From Utricularia gibba (lineage: Eukaryota; Streptophyta; Magnoliopsida; Lamiales; Lentibulariaceae), in the NCBI GenBank assembly GCA_002189035.1, contig NEEC01000044.1, positions 1 through 64,000 on the forward strand: 64,000 bases of DNA, in the 5' to 3' direction. This document shows positions 35,101 to 50,055 of this stretch, in pieces. The stretch's first letter is position 1. Every line of letters starts with the position of its first letter. The notes beneath the pieces were generated by a model. That model did no database searches and was not told the DNA's origin. It worked only from the letters and a program-made list of their open reading frames with translations. The translations under genes were made by a program, and so were the position numbers.

Positions 35101-37504
35101 CCAATGGCGTAGTTACCGCGCCGCAATCGCATTCGAGGAGAAAAGAAGTTGTTTGGAAAAGAATTGGGCATCAAGGAAGACCGTTCAAATAGGCTCACGA
35201 AATTTGGAATTGGAGCAGCAGTACGTGTGACTTGTGTTGCTCCACCATTATGTGCGTCGATGGGTGTAGCGTGTTTGCGCAGTTTCACAAGGATACAGGG
35301 TGGCGAACAGTAGTTTGCAATAAGCATGAAGCGGGGGGTACCGCTTGTGCACAAAAAGCTATAAAAGCTGTCCTTGTATAATTTCCCATGGGTATGAACC
35401 AGGTGCCGGGTTCACACGCAAGCCTTCAGGTGAATCTACGTGACGATATTCATTCCAAGCTCCGTCGGATAGTGCCACCCTCGATAGCCAGCATATCAAT
35501 GCTATCTTGACAGGCTGCTGACGGGAATCGACAGTCCCCGAGCTCACTTTTTGCTACATGGATTTAAAGAAGTTGAGTAGCTTATGTTTGTATGCAGAAC
35601 ACGAGAAGTCCCCATCCGTCGCAGAAAAGGGGCGTGGATAGATGTGAGTGTTGCCACTCCCTTCTCTATGACCTTAAAATCGTGTATTTGTGTGCTTCTT
35701 GCGGTTTGTCTTCAGACCGGAATGTCCTTCTTCGAGGTTCACTTCATTGTGGTGCACTCGGGTTGTTCCGCTTGTATTTCCTCACGAGAGGAGATACGTT
35801 TGTGTCCTCCTTCACTTCATGGAAAGATGTGGGAGCACGCAGCAGATTATGGAGATTTGAAACAGAACACACATCACGAGGCAACCTAACGACGCAGCAA
35901 CCAGCCCGACCTCGGTCTACCTGGAGCACCATCAATGAGCATGGCGTTGGAAGTGGCATACTCTACATGCAAAACGTAACCACCACCTCCTCTGACGTAT
36001 GCTCGGTTCTCCTTGTAGGTGGAGTGGATGGTGGTCCCGATGACGCGCCTCCTACATGCACCTCGAACCACGCAGGTAATGCAAGCACACGCAACATCAT
36101 GCGTCTTCACTCCACAGCAGGAGGCTCCATGCATGTTTCTAACAGCATCGATCATTCGCTCCCCTTCATTTCGAGCTTCACGAGATGGCTGGAATACCAT
36201 CGAAACCCTGCATATCTTTCCTGGAGCACCCGCCCAAGTGCGACAAAGCTCCTATTTTCTTAGGACATCCGCGTCATGGCCATTCTTCGTCTCAACTTGT
36301 TTTCCCAGAGTGGGCTCGAAGGCGACGATCCGTTAACATGCAGCAAAGGAAGCCAACACTCGCCAACAGAAGGTCACGCTTTGCGGAAACCATGCTCTCT
36401 AAAAGGCATTGCATAACAATCCGAACGAGCTCACCAGCAGGAACTCAGGGAACGTGAGTTGGGACATGATGAAAGGGAAGTATGAGGCGAATTCGCATTC
36501 CAATGTTATCACTATTTGCGATCCCAAAATTGAATCCAAAAGTTCGTAGCAGAGAGGCTGCAAAAAACTACAGAAATCGGTTCTCGAAGGCCGTACCAGC
36601 ATTCCAACATGAGGGGCACACGCAAAGGGATCCTTGGAGCAACAAACGGTGGTACGCATACGCGACCAGGGTTGCGCCCAAAGTCATCGATCCTGGATCG
36701 CGGCGTTGTGAACGTCGTTTTCACAATCGTGTAGCTGTGTAGAACCATTCAAGCTGTAGAATGCAAGGTGCGCCTACATGTCCGGTGGTTCGAAGGAGCG
36801 TTCATCCGCATGAGGTTTCTGCGAGTCCAAGGGTTGGAATGCAGTCAATTAGCCATGGGAGTAAGAAAAAAAGACGAACAAGTCGAGAAACCCTCCAAAA
36901 GGGCGCGGTGTCTAGAACACCTCCTTTGAGAATGGAGGGCGGATGGAACTTGCTCCACATGCCGCGAATGGAGATATGCATACGAAAAAACACCAACATC
37001 GGGTCACCGACGTCGTTGCCAAGGAACTCTCTACAAGCACCGTGTGACGACCTCCTTTGCAGCTATTGGATCCCCCTGCGGAGTGTCTCCGTACCTCGAA
37101 AAAACGAGCTTTCTACGGTAGCTCGTTTTCAGGAGCGCATGGCTCTTGAAACTCAGCACATGGATTCGCAATGATGGCAAGGGAGAGCACGTCCAATGGC
37201 GTAGTTACCGCGCCGCAATCGCATTCGAGGAGAAAAGAAGTTGTTTGGAAAAGAATTGGGCATCAAGGAAGACCGTTCAAATAGGCTCACGAAATTTGGA
37301 ATTGGAGCAGCAGTACGTGTGACTTGTGTTGCTCCACCATTATGTGCGTCGATGGGTGTAGCGTGTTTGCGCAGTTTCACAAGGATACAGGGTGGCGAAC
37401 AGTAGTTTGCAATAAGCATGAAGCGGGGGGTACCGCTTGTGCACAAAAAGCTATAAAAGCTGTCCTTGTATAATTTCCCATGGGTATGAACCAGGTGCCG
37501 GGTT
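29137..37504 (+). repeat. Units 15-18, four consensus copies
   Basis: Four 2,092-bp copies start at 29137, 31229, 33321 and 35413. They return immediately to the exact consensus after the degenerate unit 14, with no gradual decay. Confidence 0.97.
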
Positions 37505-39595
37505 CACACGCAAGCCTTCAGGTGAATCTACGTGACGATATTCATTCCAAGCTCCGTCGGATAGTGCCACCCTCGATAGCCAGCATATCAATGCTATCTT
37601 GACAGGCTGCTGACGGGAATCGACAGTCCCCGAGCTCACTTTTTGCTACATGGATTTAAAGAAGTTGAGTAGCTTATGTTTGTATGCAGAACACGAGAAG
37701 TCCCCATCCGTCGCAGAAAAGGGGCGTGGATAGATGTGAGTGTTGCCACTCCCTTCTCTATGACCTTAAAATCGTGTATTTGTGTGCTTCTTGCGGTTTG
37801 TCTTCAGACCGGAATGTCCTTCTTCGAGGTTCACTTCATTGTGGTGCACTCGGGTTGTTCCGCTTGTATTTCCTCACGAGAGGAGATACGTTTGTGTCCT
37901 CCTTCACTTCATGGAAAGATGTGGGAGCACGCAGCAGATTATGGAGATTTGAAACAGAACACACATCACGAGGCAACCTAACGACGCAGCAACCAGCCCG
38001 ACCTCGGTCTACCTGGAGCACCATCAATGAGCATGGCGTTGGAAGTGGCATACTCTACATGCAAAACGTAACCACCACCTCCTCTGACGTATGCTCGGTT
38101 CTCCTTGTAGGTGGAGTGGATGGTGGTCCCGATGACGCGCCTCCTACATGCACCTCGAACCACGCAGGTAATGCAAGCACACGCAACATCATGCGTCTTC
38201 ACTCCACAGCAGGAGGCTCCATGCATGTTTCTAACAGCATCGATCATTCGCTCCCCTTCATTTCGAGCTTCACGAGATGGCTGGAATACCATCGAAACCC
38301 TGCATATCTTTCCTGGAGCACCCGCCCAAGTGCGACAAAGCTCCTATTTTCTTAGGACATCCGCGTCATGGCCATTCTTCGTCTCAACTTGTTTTCCCAG
38401 AGTGGGCTCGAAGGCGACGATCCGTTAACATGCAGCAAAGGAAGCCAACACTCGCCAACAGAAGGTCACGCTTTGCGGAAACCATGCTCTCTAAAAGGCA
38501 TTGCATAACAATCCGAACGAGCTCACCAGCAGGAACTCAGGGAACGTGAGTTGGGACATGATGAAAGGGAAGTATGAGGCGAATTCGCATTCCAATGTTA
38601 TCACTATTTGCGATCCCAAAATTGAATCCAAAAGTTCGTAGCAGAGAGGCTGCAAAAAACTACAGAAATCGGTTCTCGAAGGCCGTACCAGCATTCCAAC
38701 ATGAGGGGCACACGCAAAGGGATCCTTGGAGCAACAAACGGTGGTACGCATACGCGACCAGGGTTGCGCCCAAAGTCATCGATCCTGGATCGCGGCGTTG
38801 TGAACGTCGTTTTCACAATCGTGTAGCTGTGTAGAACCATTCAAGCTGTAGAATGCAAGGTGCGCCTACATGTCCGGTGGTTCGAAGGAGCGTTCATCCG
38901 CATGAGGTTTCTGCGAGTCCAAGGGTTGGAATGCAGTCAATTAGCCATGGGAGTAAGAAAAAAAGACGAACAAGTCGAGAAACCCTCCAAAAGGGCGCGG
39001 TGTCTAGAACACCTCCTTTGAGAATGGAGGGCGGATGGAACTTGCTCCACATGCCGCGAATGGAGATATGCATACGAAAAAACACCAACATCGGGTCACC
39101 GACGTCGTTGCCAAGGAACTCTCTACAAGCACCGTGTGACGACCTCCTTTGCAGCTATTGGATCCCCCTGCGGAGTGTCTCCGTACCTCGAAAAAACGAG
39201 CTTTCTACGGTAGCTCGTTTTCAGGAGCGCATGGCTCTTGAAACTCAGCACATGGATTCGCAATGATGGCAAGGGAGAGCACGTCCAATGGCGTAGTTAC
39301 CGCGCCGCAATCGCATTCGAGGAGAAAAGAAGTTGTTTGGAAAAGAATTGGGCATCAAGGAAGACCGTTCAAATAGGCTCACGAAATTTGGAATTGGAGC
39401 AGCAGTACGTGTGACTTGTGTTGCTCCACCATTATGTGCGTCGATGGGTGTAGCGTGTTTGCGCAGTTTCACAAGGATACAGGGTGGCGAACAGTAGTTT
39501 GCAATAAGCATGAAGCGGGGGTACCGCTTGTGCACAAAAAGCTATAAAAGCTGTCCTTGTATAATTTCCCATGGGTATGAACCAGGTGCCGGGTT
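37505..39595 (+). repeat. Unit 19 (2,091 bp)
   Basis: It is identical to the consensus except that the G6 run before the KpnI-like GGTACC is G5 here (39517-39521). This is a homopolymer length difference and could be real or a long-read consensus error. Confidence 0.96.
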
Positions 39596-42500
39596 CACAC
39601 GCAAGCCTTCAGGTGAATCTACGTGACGATATTCATTCCAAGCTCCGTCGGATAGTGCCACCCTCGATAGCCAGCATATCAATGCTATCTTGACAGGCTG
39701 CTGACGGGAATCGACAGTCCCCGAGCTCACTTTTTGCTACATGGATTTAAAGAAGTTGAGTAGCTTATGTTTGTATGCAGAACACGAGAAGTCCCCATCC
39801 GTCGCAGAAAAGGGGCGTGGATAGATGTGAGTGTTGCCACTCCCTTCTCTATGACCTTAAAATCGTGTATTTGTGTGCTTCTTGCGGTTTGTCTTCAGAC
39901 CGGAATGTCCTTCTTCGAGGTTCACTTCATTGTGGTGCACTCGGGTTGTTCCGCTTGTATTTCCTCACGAGAGGAGATACGTTTGTGTCCTCCTTCACTT
40001 CATGGAAAGATGTGGGAGCACGCAGCAGATTATGGAGATTTGAAACAGAACACACATCACGAGGCAACCTAACGACGCAGCAACCAGCCCGACCTCGGTC
40101 TACCTGGAGCACCATCAATGAGCATGGCGTTGGAAGTGGCATACTCTACATGCAAAACGTAACCACCACCTCCTCTGACGTATGCTCGGTTCTCCTTGTA
40201 GGTGGAGTGGATGGTGGTCCCGATGACGCGCCTCCTACATGCACCTCGAACCACGCAGGTAATGCAAGCACACGCAACATCATGCGTCTTCACTCCACAG
40301 CAGGAGGCTCCATGCATGTTTCTAACAGCATCGATCATTCGCTCCCCTTCATTTCGAGCTTCACGAGATGGCTGGAATACCATCGAAACCCTGCATATCT
40401 TTCCTGGAGCACCCGCCCAAGTGCGACAAAGCTCCTATTTTCTTAGGACATCCGCGTCATGGCCATTCTTCGTCTCAACTTGTTTTCCCAGAGTGGGCTC
40501 GAAGGCGACGATCCGTTAACATGCAGCAAAGGAAGCCAACACTCGCCAACAGAAGGTCACGCTTTGCGGAAACCATGCTCTCTAAAAGGCATTGCATAAC
40601 AATCCGAACGAGCTCACCAGCAGGAACTCAGGGAACGTGAGTTGGGACATGATGAAAGGGAAGTATGAGGCGAATTCGCATTCCAATGTTATCACTATTT
40701 GCGATCCCAAAATTGAATCCAAAAGTTCGTAGCAGAGAGGCTGCAAAAAACTACAGAAATCGGTTCTCGAAGGCCGTACCAGCATTCCAACATGAGGGGC
40801 ACACGCAAAGGGATCCTTGGAGCAACAAACGGTGGTACGCATACGCGACCAGGGTTGCGCCCAAAGTCATCGATCCTGGATCGCGGCGTTGTGAACGTCG
40901 TTTTCACAATCGTGTAGCTGTGTAGAACCATTCAAGCTGTAGAATGCAAGGTGCGCCTACATGTCCGGTGGTTCGAAGGAGCGTTCATCCGCATGAGGTT
41001 TCTGCGAGTCCAAGGGTTGGAATGCAGTCAATTAGCCATGGGAGTAAGAAAAAAAGACGAACAAGTCGAGAAACCCTCCAAAAGGGCGCGGTGTCTAGAA
41101 CACCTCCTTTGAGAATGGAGGGCGGATGGAACTTGCTCCACATGCCGCGAATGGAGATATGCATACGAAAAAACACCAACATCGGGTCACCGACGTCGTT
41201 GCCAAGGAACTCTCTACAAGCACCGTGTGACGACCTCCTTTGCAGCTATTGGATCCCCCTGCGGAGTGTCTCCGTACCTCGAAAAAACGAGCTTTCTACG
41301 GTAGCTCGTTTTCAGGAGCGCATGGCTCTTGAAACTCAGCACATGGATTCGCAATGATGGCAAGGGAGAGCACGTCCAATGGCGTAGTTACCGCGCCGCA
41401 ATCGCATTCGAGGAGAAAAGAAGTTGTTTGGAAAAGAATTGGGCATCAAGGAAGACCGTTCAAATAGGCTCACGAAATTTGGAATTGGAGCAGCAGTACG
41501 TGTGACTTGTGTTGCTCCACCATTATGTGCGTCGATGGGTGTAGCGTGTTTGCGCAGTTTCACAAGGATACAGGGTGGCGAACAGTAGTTTGCAATAAGC
41601 ATGAAGCGGGGGGTACCGCTTGTGCACAAAAAGCTATAAAAGCTGTCCTTGTATAATTTCCCATGGGTATGAACCAGGTGCCGGGTTCACACGCAAGCCT
41701 TCAGGTGAATCTACGTGACGATATTCATTCCAAGCTCCGTCGGATAGTGCCACCCTCGATAGCCAGCATATCAATGCTATCTTGACAGGCTGCTGACGGG
41801 AATCGACAGTCCCCGAGCTCACTTTTTGCTACATGGATTTAAAGAAGTTGAGTAGCTTATGTTTGTATGCAGAACACGAGAAGTCCCCATCCGTCGCAGA
41901 AAAGGGGCGTGGATAGATGTGAGTGTTGCCACTCCCTTCTCTATGACCTTAAAATCGTGTATTTGTGTGCTTCTTGCGGTTTGTCTTCAGACCGGAATGT
42001 CCTTCTTCGAGGTTCACTTCATTGTGGTGCACTCGGGTTGTTCCGCTTGTATTTCCTCACGAGAGGAGATACGTTTGTGTCCTCCTTCACTTCATGGAAA
42101 GATGTGGGAGCACGCAGCAGATTATGGAGATTTGAAACAGAACACACATCACGAGGCAACCTAACGACGCAGCAACCAGCCCGACCTCGGTCTACCTGGA
42201 GCACCATCAATGAGCATGGCGTTGGAAGTGGCATACTCTACATGCAAAACGTAACCACCACCTCCTCTGACGTATGCTCGGTTCTCCTTGTAGGTGGAGT
42301 GGATGGTGGTCCCGATGACGCGCCTCCTACATGCACCTCGAACCACGCAGGTAATGCAAGCACACGCAACATCATGCGTCTTCACTCCACAGCAGGAGGC
42401 TCCATGCATGTTTCTAACAGCATCGATCATTCGCTCCCCTTCATTTCGAGCTTCACGAGATGGCTGGAATACCATCGAAACCCTGCATATCTTTCCTGGA

Positions 42501-45500
42501 GCACCCGCCCAAGTGCGACAAAGCTCCTATTTTCTTAGGACATCCGCGTCATGGCCATTCTTCGTCTCAACTTGTTTTCCCAGAGTGGGCTCGAAGGCGA
42601 CGATCCGTTAACATGCAGCAAAGGAAGCCAACACTCGCCAACAGAAGGTCACGCTTTGCGGAAACCATGCTCTCTAAAAGGCATTGCATAACAATCCGAA
42701 CGAGCTCACCAGCAGGAACTCAGGGAACGTGAGTTGGGACATGATGAAAGGGAAGTATGAGGCGAATTCGCATTCCAATGTTATCACTATTTGCGATCCC
42801 AAAATTGAATCCAAAAGTTCGTAGCAGAGAGGCTGCAAAAAACTACAGAAATCGGTTCTCGAAGGCCGTACCAGCATTCCAACATGAGGGGCACACGCAA
42901 AGGGATCCTTGGAGCAACAAACGGTGGTACGCATACGCGACCAGGGTTGCGCCCAAAGTCATCGATCCTGGATCGCGGCGTTGTGAACGTCGTTTTCACA
43001 ATCGTGTAGCTGTGTAGAACCATTCAAGCTGTAGAATGCAAGGTGCGCCTACATGTCCGGTGGTTCGAAGGAGCGTTCATCCGCATGAGGTTTCTGCGAG
43101 TCCAAGGGTTGGAATGCAGTCAATTAGCCATGGGAGTAAGAAAAAAAGACGAACAAGTCGAGAAACCCTCCAAAAGGGCGCGGTGTCTAGAACACCTCCT
43201 TTGAGAATGGAGGGCGGATGGAACTTGCTCCACATGCCGCGAATGGAGATATGCATACGAAAAAACACCAACATCGGGTCACCGACGTCGTTGCCAAGGA
43301 ACTCTCTACAAGCACCGTGTGACGACCTCCTTTGCAGCTATTGGATCCCCCTGCGGAGTGTCTCCGTACCTCGAAAAAACGAGCTTTCTACGGTAGCTCG
43401 TTTTCAGGAGCGCATGGCTCTTGAAACTCAGCACATGGATTCGCAATGATGGCAAGGGAGAGCACGTCCAATGGCGTAGTTACCGCGCCGCAATCGCATT
43501 CGAGGAGAAAAGAAGTTGTTTGGAAAAGAATTGGGCATCAAGGAAGACCGTTCAAATAGGCTCACGAAATTTGGAATTGGAGCAGCAGTACGTGTGACTT
43601 GTGTTGCTCCACCATTATGTGCGTCGATGGGTGTAGCGTGTTTGCGCAGTTTCACAAGGATACAGGGTGGCGAACAGTAGTTTGCAATAAGCATGAAGCG
43701 GGGGGTACCGCTTGTGCACAAAAAGCTATAAAAGCTGTCCTTGTATAATTTCCCATGGGTATGAACCAGGTGCCGGGTTCACACGCAAGCCTTCAGGTGA
43801 ATCTACGTGACGATATTCATTCCAAGCTCCGTCGGATAGTGCCACCCTCGATAGCCAGCATATCAATGCTATCTTGACAGGCTGCTGACGGGAATCGACA
43901 GTCCCCGAGCTCACTTTTTGCTACATGGATTTAAAGAAGTTGAGTAGCTTATGTTTGTATGCAGAACACGAGAAGTCCCCATCCGTCGCAGAAAAGGGGC
44001 GTGGATAGATGTGAGTGTTGCCACTCCCTTCTCTATGACCTTAAAATCGTGTATTTGTGTGCTTCTTGCGGTTTGTCTTCAGACCGGAATGTCCTTCTTC
44101 GAGGTTCACTTCATTGTGGTGCACTCGGGTTGTTCCGCTTGTATTTCCTCACGAGAGGAGATACGTTTGTGTCCTCCTTCACTTCATGGAAAGATGTGGG
44201 AGCACGCAGCAGATTATGGAGATTTGAAACAGAACACACATCACGAGGCAACCTAACGACGCAGCAACCAGCCCGACCTCGGTCTACCTGGAGCACCATC
44301 AATGAGCATGGCGTTGGAAGTGGCATACTCTACATGCAAAACGTAACCACCACCTCCTCTGACGTATGCTCGGTTCTCCTTGTAGGTGGAGTGGATGGTG
44401 GTCCCGATGACGCGCCTCCTACATGCACCTCGAACCACGCAGGTAATGCAAGCACACGCAACATCATGCGTCTTCACTCCACAGCAGGAGGCTCCATGCA
44501 TGTTTCTAACAGCATCGATCATTCGCTCCCCTTCATTTCGAGCTTCACGAGATGGCTGGAATACCATCGAAACCCTGCATATCTTTCCTGGAGCACCCGC
44601 CCAAGTGCGACAAAGCTCCTATTTTCTTAGGACATCCGCGTCATGGCCATTCTTCGTCTCAACTTGTTTTCCCAGAGTGGGCTCGAAGGCGACGATCCGT
44701 TAACATGCAGCAAAGGAAGCCAACACTCGCCAACAGAAGGTCACGCTTTGCGGAAACCATGCTCTCTAAAAGGCATTGCATAACAATCCGAACGAGCTCA
44801 CCAGCAGGAACTCAGGGAACGTGAGTTGGGACATGATGAAAGGGAAGTATGAGGCGAATTCGCATTCCAATGTTATCACTATTTGCGATCCCAAAATTGA
44901 ATCCAAAAGTTCGTAGCAGAGAGGCTGCAAAAAACTACAGAAATCGGTTCTCGAAGGCCGTACCAGCATTCCAACATGAGGGGCACACGCAAAGGGATCC
45001 TTGGAGCAACAAACGGTGGTACGCATACGCGACCAGGGTTGCGCCCAAAGTCATCGATCCTGGATCGCGGCGTTGTGAACGTCGTTTTCACAATCGTGTA
45101 GCTGTGTAGAACCATTCAAGCTGTAGAATGCAAGGTGCGCCTACATGTCCGGTGGTTCGAAGGAGCGTTCATCCGCATGAGGTTTCTGCGAGTCCAAGGG
45201 TTGGAATGCAGTCAATTAGCCATGGGAGTAAGAAAAAAAGACGAACAAGTCGAGAAACCCTCCAAAAGGGCGCGGTGTCTAGAACACCTCCTTTGAGAAT
45301 GGAGGGCGGATGGAACTTGCTCCACATGCCGCGAATGGAGATATGCATACGAAAAAACACCAACATCGGGTCACCGACGTCGTTGCCAAGGAACTCTCTA
45401 CAAGCACCGTGTGACGACCTCCTTTGCAGCTATTGGATCCCCCTGCGGAGTGTCTCCGTACCTCGAAAAAACGAGCTTTCTACGGTAGCTCGTTTTCAGG

Positions 45501-48500
45501 AGCGCATGGCTCTTGAAACTCAGCACATGGATTCGCAATGATGGCAAGGGAGAGCACGTCCAATGGCGTAGTTACCGCGCCGCAATCGCATTCGAGGAGA
45601 AAAGAAGTTGTTTGGAAAAGAATTGGGCATCAAGGAAGACCGTTCAAATAGGCTCACGAAATTTGGAATTGGAGCAGCAGTACGTGTGACTTGTGTTGCT
45701 CCACCATTATGTGCGTCGATGGGTGTAGCGTGTTTGCGCAGTTTCACAAGGATACAGGGTGGCGAACAGTAGTTTGCAATAAGCATGAAGCGGGGGGTAC
45801 CGCTTGTGCACAAAAAGCTATAAAAGCTGTCCTTGTATAATTTCCCATGGGTATGAACCAGGTGCCGGGTTCACACGCAAGCCTTCAGGTGAATCTACGT
45901 GACGATATTCATTCCAAGCTCCGTCGGATAGTGCCACCCTCGATAGCCAGCATATCAATGCTATCTTGACAGGCTGCTGACGGGAATCGACAGTCCCCGA
46001 GCTCACTTTTTGCTACATGGATTTAAAGAAGTTGAGTAGCTTATGTTTGTATGCAGAACACGAGAAGTCCCCATCCGTCGCAGAAAAGGGGCGTGGATAG
46101 ATGTGAGTGTTGCCACTCCCTTCTCTATGACCTTAAAATCGTGTATTTGTGTGCTTCTTGCGGTTTGTCTTCAGACCGGAATGTCCTTCTTCGAGGTTCA
46201 CTTCATTGTGGTGCACTCGGGTTGTTCCGCTTGTATTTCCTCACGAGAGGAGATACGTTTGTGTCCTCCTTCACTTCATGGAAAGATGTGGGAGCACGCA
46301 GCAGATTATGGAGATTTGAAACAGAACACACATCACGAGGCAACCTAACGACGCAGCAACCAGCCCGACCTCGGTCTACCTGGAGCACCATCAATGAGCA
46401 TGGCGTTGGAAGTGGCATACTCTACATGCAAAACGTAACCACCACCTCCTCTGACGTATGCTCGGTTCTCCTTGTAGGTGGAGTGGATGGTGGTCCCGAT
46501 GACGCGCCTCCTACATGCACCTCGAACCACGCAGGTAATGCAAGCACACGCAACATCATGCGTCTTCACTCCACAGCAGGAGGCTCCATGCATGTTTCTA
46601 ACAGCATCGATCATTCGCTCCCCTTCATTTCGAGCTTCACGAGATGGCTGGAATACCATCGAAACCCTGCATATCTTTCCTGGAGCACCCGCCCAAGTGC
46701 GACAAAGCTCCTATTTTCTTAGGACATCCGCGTCATGGCCATTCTTCGTCTCAACTTGTTTTCCCAGAGTGGGCTCGAAGGCGACGATCCGTTAACATGC
46801 AGCAAAGGAAGCCAACACTCGCCAACAGAAGGTCACGCTTTGCGGAAACCATGCTCTCTAAAAGGCATTGCATAACAATCCGAACGAGCTCACCAGCAGG
46901 AACTCAGGGAACGTGAGTTGGGACATGATGAAAGGGAAGTATGAGGCGAATTCGCATTCCAATGTTATCACTATTTGCGATCCCAAAATTGAATCCAAAA
47001 GTTCGTAGCAGAGAGGCTGCAAAAAACTACAGAAATCGGTTCTCGAAGGCCGTACCAGCATTCCAACATGAGGGGCACACGCAAAGGGATCCTTGGAGCA
47101 ACAAACGGTGGTACGCATACGCGACCAGGGTTGCGCCCAAAGTCATCGATCCTGGATCGCGGCGTTGTGAACGTCGTTTTCACAATCGTGTAGCTGTGTA
47201 GAACCATTCAAGCTGTAGAATGCAAGGTGCGCCTACATGTCCGGTGGTTCGAAGGAGCGTTCATCCGCATGAGGTTTCTGCGAGTCCAAGGGTTGGAATG
47301 CAGTCAATTAGCCATGGGAGTAAGAAAAAAAGACGAACAAGTCGAGAAACCCTCCAAAAGGGCGCGGTGTCTAGAACACCTCCTTTGAGAATGGAGGGCG
47401 GATGGAACTTGCTCCACATGCCGCGAATGGAGATATGCATACGAAAAAACACCAACATCGGGTCACCGACGTCGTTGCCAAGGAACTCTCTACAAGCACC
47501 GTGTGACGACCTCCTTTGCAGCTATTGGATCCCCCTGCGGAGTGTCTCCGTACCTCGAAAAAACGAGCTTTCTACGGTAGCTCGTTTTCAGGAGCGCATG
47601 GCTCTTGAAACTCAGCACATGGATTCGCAATGATGGCAAGGGAGAGCACGTCCAATGGCGTAGTTACCGCGCCGCAATCGCATTCGAGGAGAAAAGAAGT
47701 TGTTTGGAAAAGAATTGGGCATCAAGGAAGACCGTTCAAATAGGCTCACGAAATTTGGAATTGGAGCAGCAGTACGTGTGACTTGTGTTGCTCCACCATT
47801 ATGTGCGTCGATGGGTGTAGCGTGTTTGCGCAGTTTCACAAGGATACAGGGTGGCGAACAGTAGTTTGCAATAAGCATGAAGCGGGGGGTACCGCTTGTG
47901 CACAAAAAGCTATAAAAGCTGTCCTTGTATAATTTCCCATGGGTATGAACCAGGTGCCGGGTTCACACGCAAGCCTTCAGGTGAATCTACGTGACGATAT
48001 TCATTCCAAGCTCCGTCGGATAGTGCCACCCTCGATAGCCAGCATATCAATGCTATCTTGACAGGCTGCTGACGGGAATCGACAGTCCCCGAGCTCACTT
48101 TTTGCTACATGGATTTAAAGAAGTTGAGTAGCTTATGTTTGTATGCAGAACACGAGAAGTCCCCATCCGTCGCAGAAAAGGGGCGTGGATAGATGTGAGT
48201 GTTGCCACTCCCTTCTCTATGACCTTAAAATCGTGTATTTGTGTGCTTCTTGCGGTTTGTCTTCAGACCGGAATGTCCTTCTTCGAGGTTCACTTCATTG
48301 TGGTGCACTCGGGTTGTTCCGCTTGTATTTCCTCACGAGAGGAGATACGTTTGTGTCCTCCTTCACTTCATGGAAAGATGTGGGAGCACGCAGCAGATTA
48401 TGGAGATTTGAAACAGAACACACATCACGAGGCAACCTAACGACGCAGCAACCAGCCCGACCTCGGTCTACCTGGAGCACCATCAATGAGCATGGCGTTG

Positions 48501-50055
48501 GAAGTGGCATACTCTACATGCAAAACGTAACCACCACCTCCTCTGACGTATGCTCGGTTCTCCTTGTAGGTGGAGTGGATGGTGGTCCCGATGACGCGCC
48601 TCCTACATGCACCTCGAACCACGCAGGTAATGCAAGCACACGCAACATCATGCGTCTTCACTCCACAGCAGGAGGCTCCATGCATGTTTCTAACAGCATC
48701 GATCATTCGCTCCCCTTCATTTCGAGCTTCACGAGATGGCTGGAATACCATCGAAACCCTGCATATCTTTCCTGGAGCACCCGCCCAAGTGCGACAAAGC
48801 TCCTATTTTCTTAGGACATCCGCGTCATGGCCATTCTTCGTCTCAACTTGTTTTCCCAGAGTGGGCTCGAAGGCGACGATCCGTTAACATGCAGCAAAGG
48901 AAGCCAACACTCGCCAACAGAAGGTCACGCTTTGCGGAAACCATGCTCTCTAAAAGGCATTGCATAACAATCCGAACGAGCTCACCAGCAGGAACTCAGG
49001 GAACGTGAGTTGGGACATGATGAAAGGGAAGTATGAGGCGAATTCGCATTCCAATGTTATCACTATTTGCGATCCCAAAATTGAATCCAAAAGTTCGTAG
49101 CAGAGAGGCTGCAAAAAACTACAGAAATCGGTTCTCGAAGGCCGTACCAGCATTCCAACATGAGGGGCACACGCAAAGGGATCCTTGGAGCAACAAACGG
49201 TGGTACGCATACGCGACCAGGGTTGCGCCCAAAGTCATCGATCCTGGATCGCGGCGTTGTGAACGTCGTTTTCACAATCGTGTAGCTGTGTAGAACCATT
49301 CAAGCTGTAGAATGCAAGGTGCGCCTACATGTCCGGTGGTTCGAAGGAGCGTTCATCCGCATGAGGTTTCTGCGAGTCCAAGGGTTGGAATGCAGTCAAT
49401 TAGCCATGGGAGTAAGAAAAAAAGACGAACAAGTCGAGAAACCCTCCAAAAGGGCGCGGTGTCTAGAACACCTCCTTTGAGAATGGAGGGCGGATGGAAC
49501 TTGCTCCACATGCCGCGAATGGAGATATGCATACGAAAAAACACCAACATCGGGTCACCGACGTCGTTGCCAAGGAACTCTCTACAAGCACCGTGTGACG
49601 ACCTCCTTTGCAGCTATTGGATCCCCCTGCGGAGTGTCTCCGTACCTCGAAAAAACGAGCTTTCTACGGTAGCTCGTTTTCAGGAGCGCATGGCTCTTGA
49701 AACTCAGCACATGGATTCGCAATGATGGCAAGGGAGAGCACGTCCAATGGCGTAGTTACCGCGCCGCAATCGCATTCGAGGAGAAAAGAAGTTGTTTGGA
49801 AAAGAATTGGGCATCAAGGAAGACCGTTCAAATAGGCTCACGAAATTTGGAATTGGAGCAGCAGTACGTGTGACTTGTGTTGCTCCACCATTATGTGCGT
49901 CGATGGGTGTAGCGTGTTTGCGCAGTTTCACAAGGATACAGGGTGGCGAACAGTAGTTTGCAATAAGCATGAAGCGGGGGGTACCGCTTGTGCACAAAAA
50001 GCTATAAAAGCTGTCCTTGTATAATTTCCCATGGGTATGAACCAGGTGCCGGGTT
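39596..50055 (+). repeat. Units 20-24, five consensus copies
   Basis: Five 2,092-bp copies start at 39596, 41688, 43780, 45872 and 47964. No difference from unit 2 was seen. Confidence 0.97.
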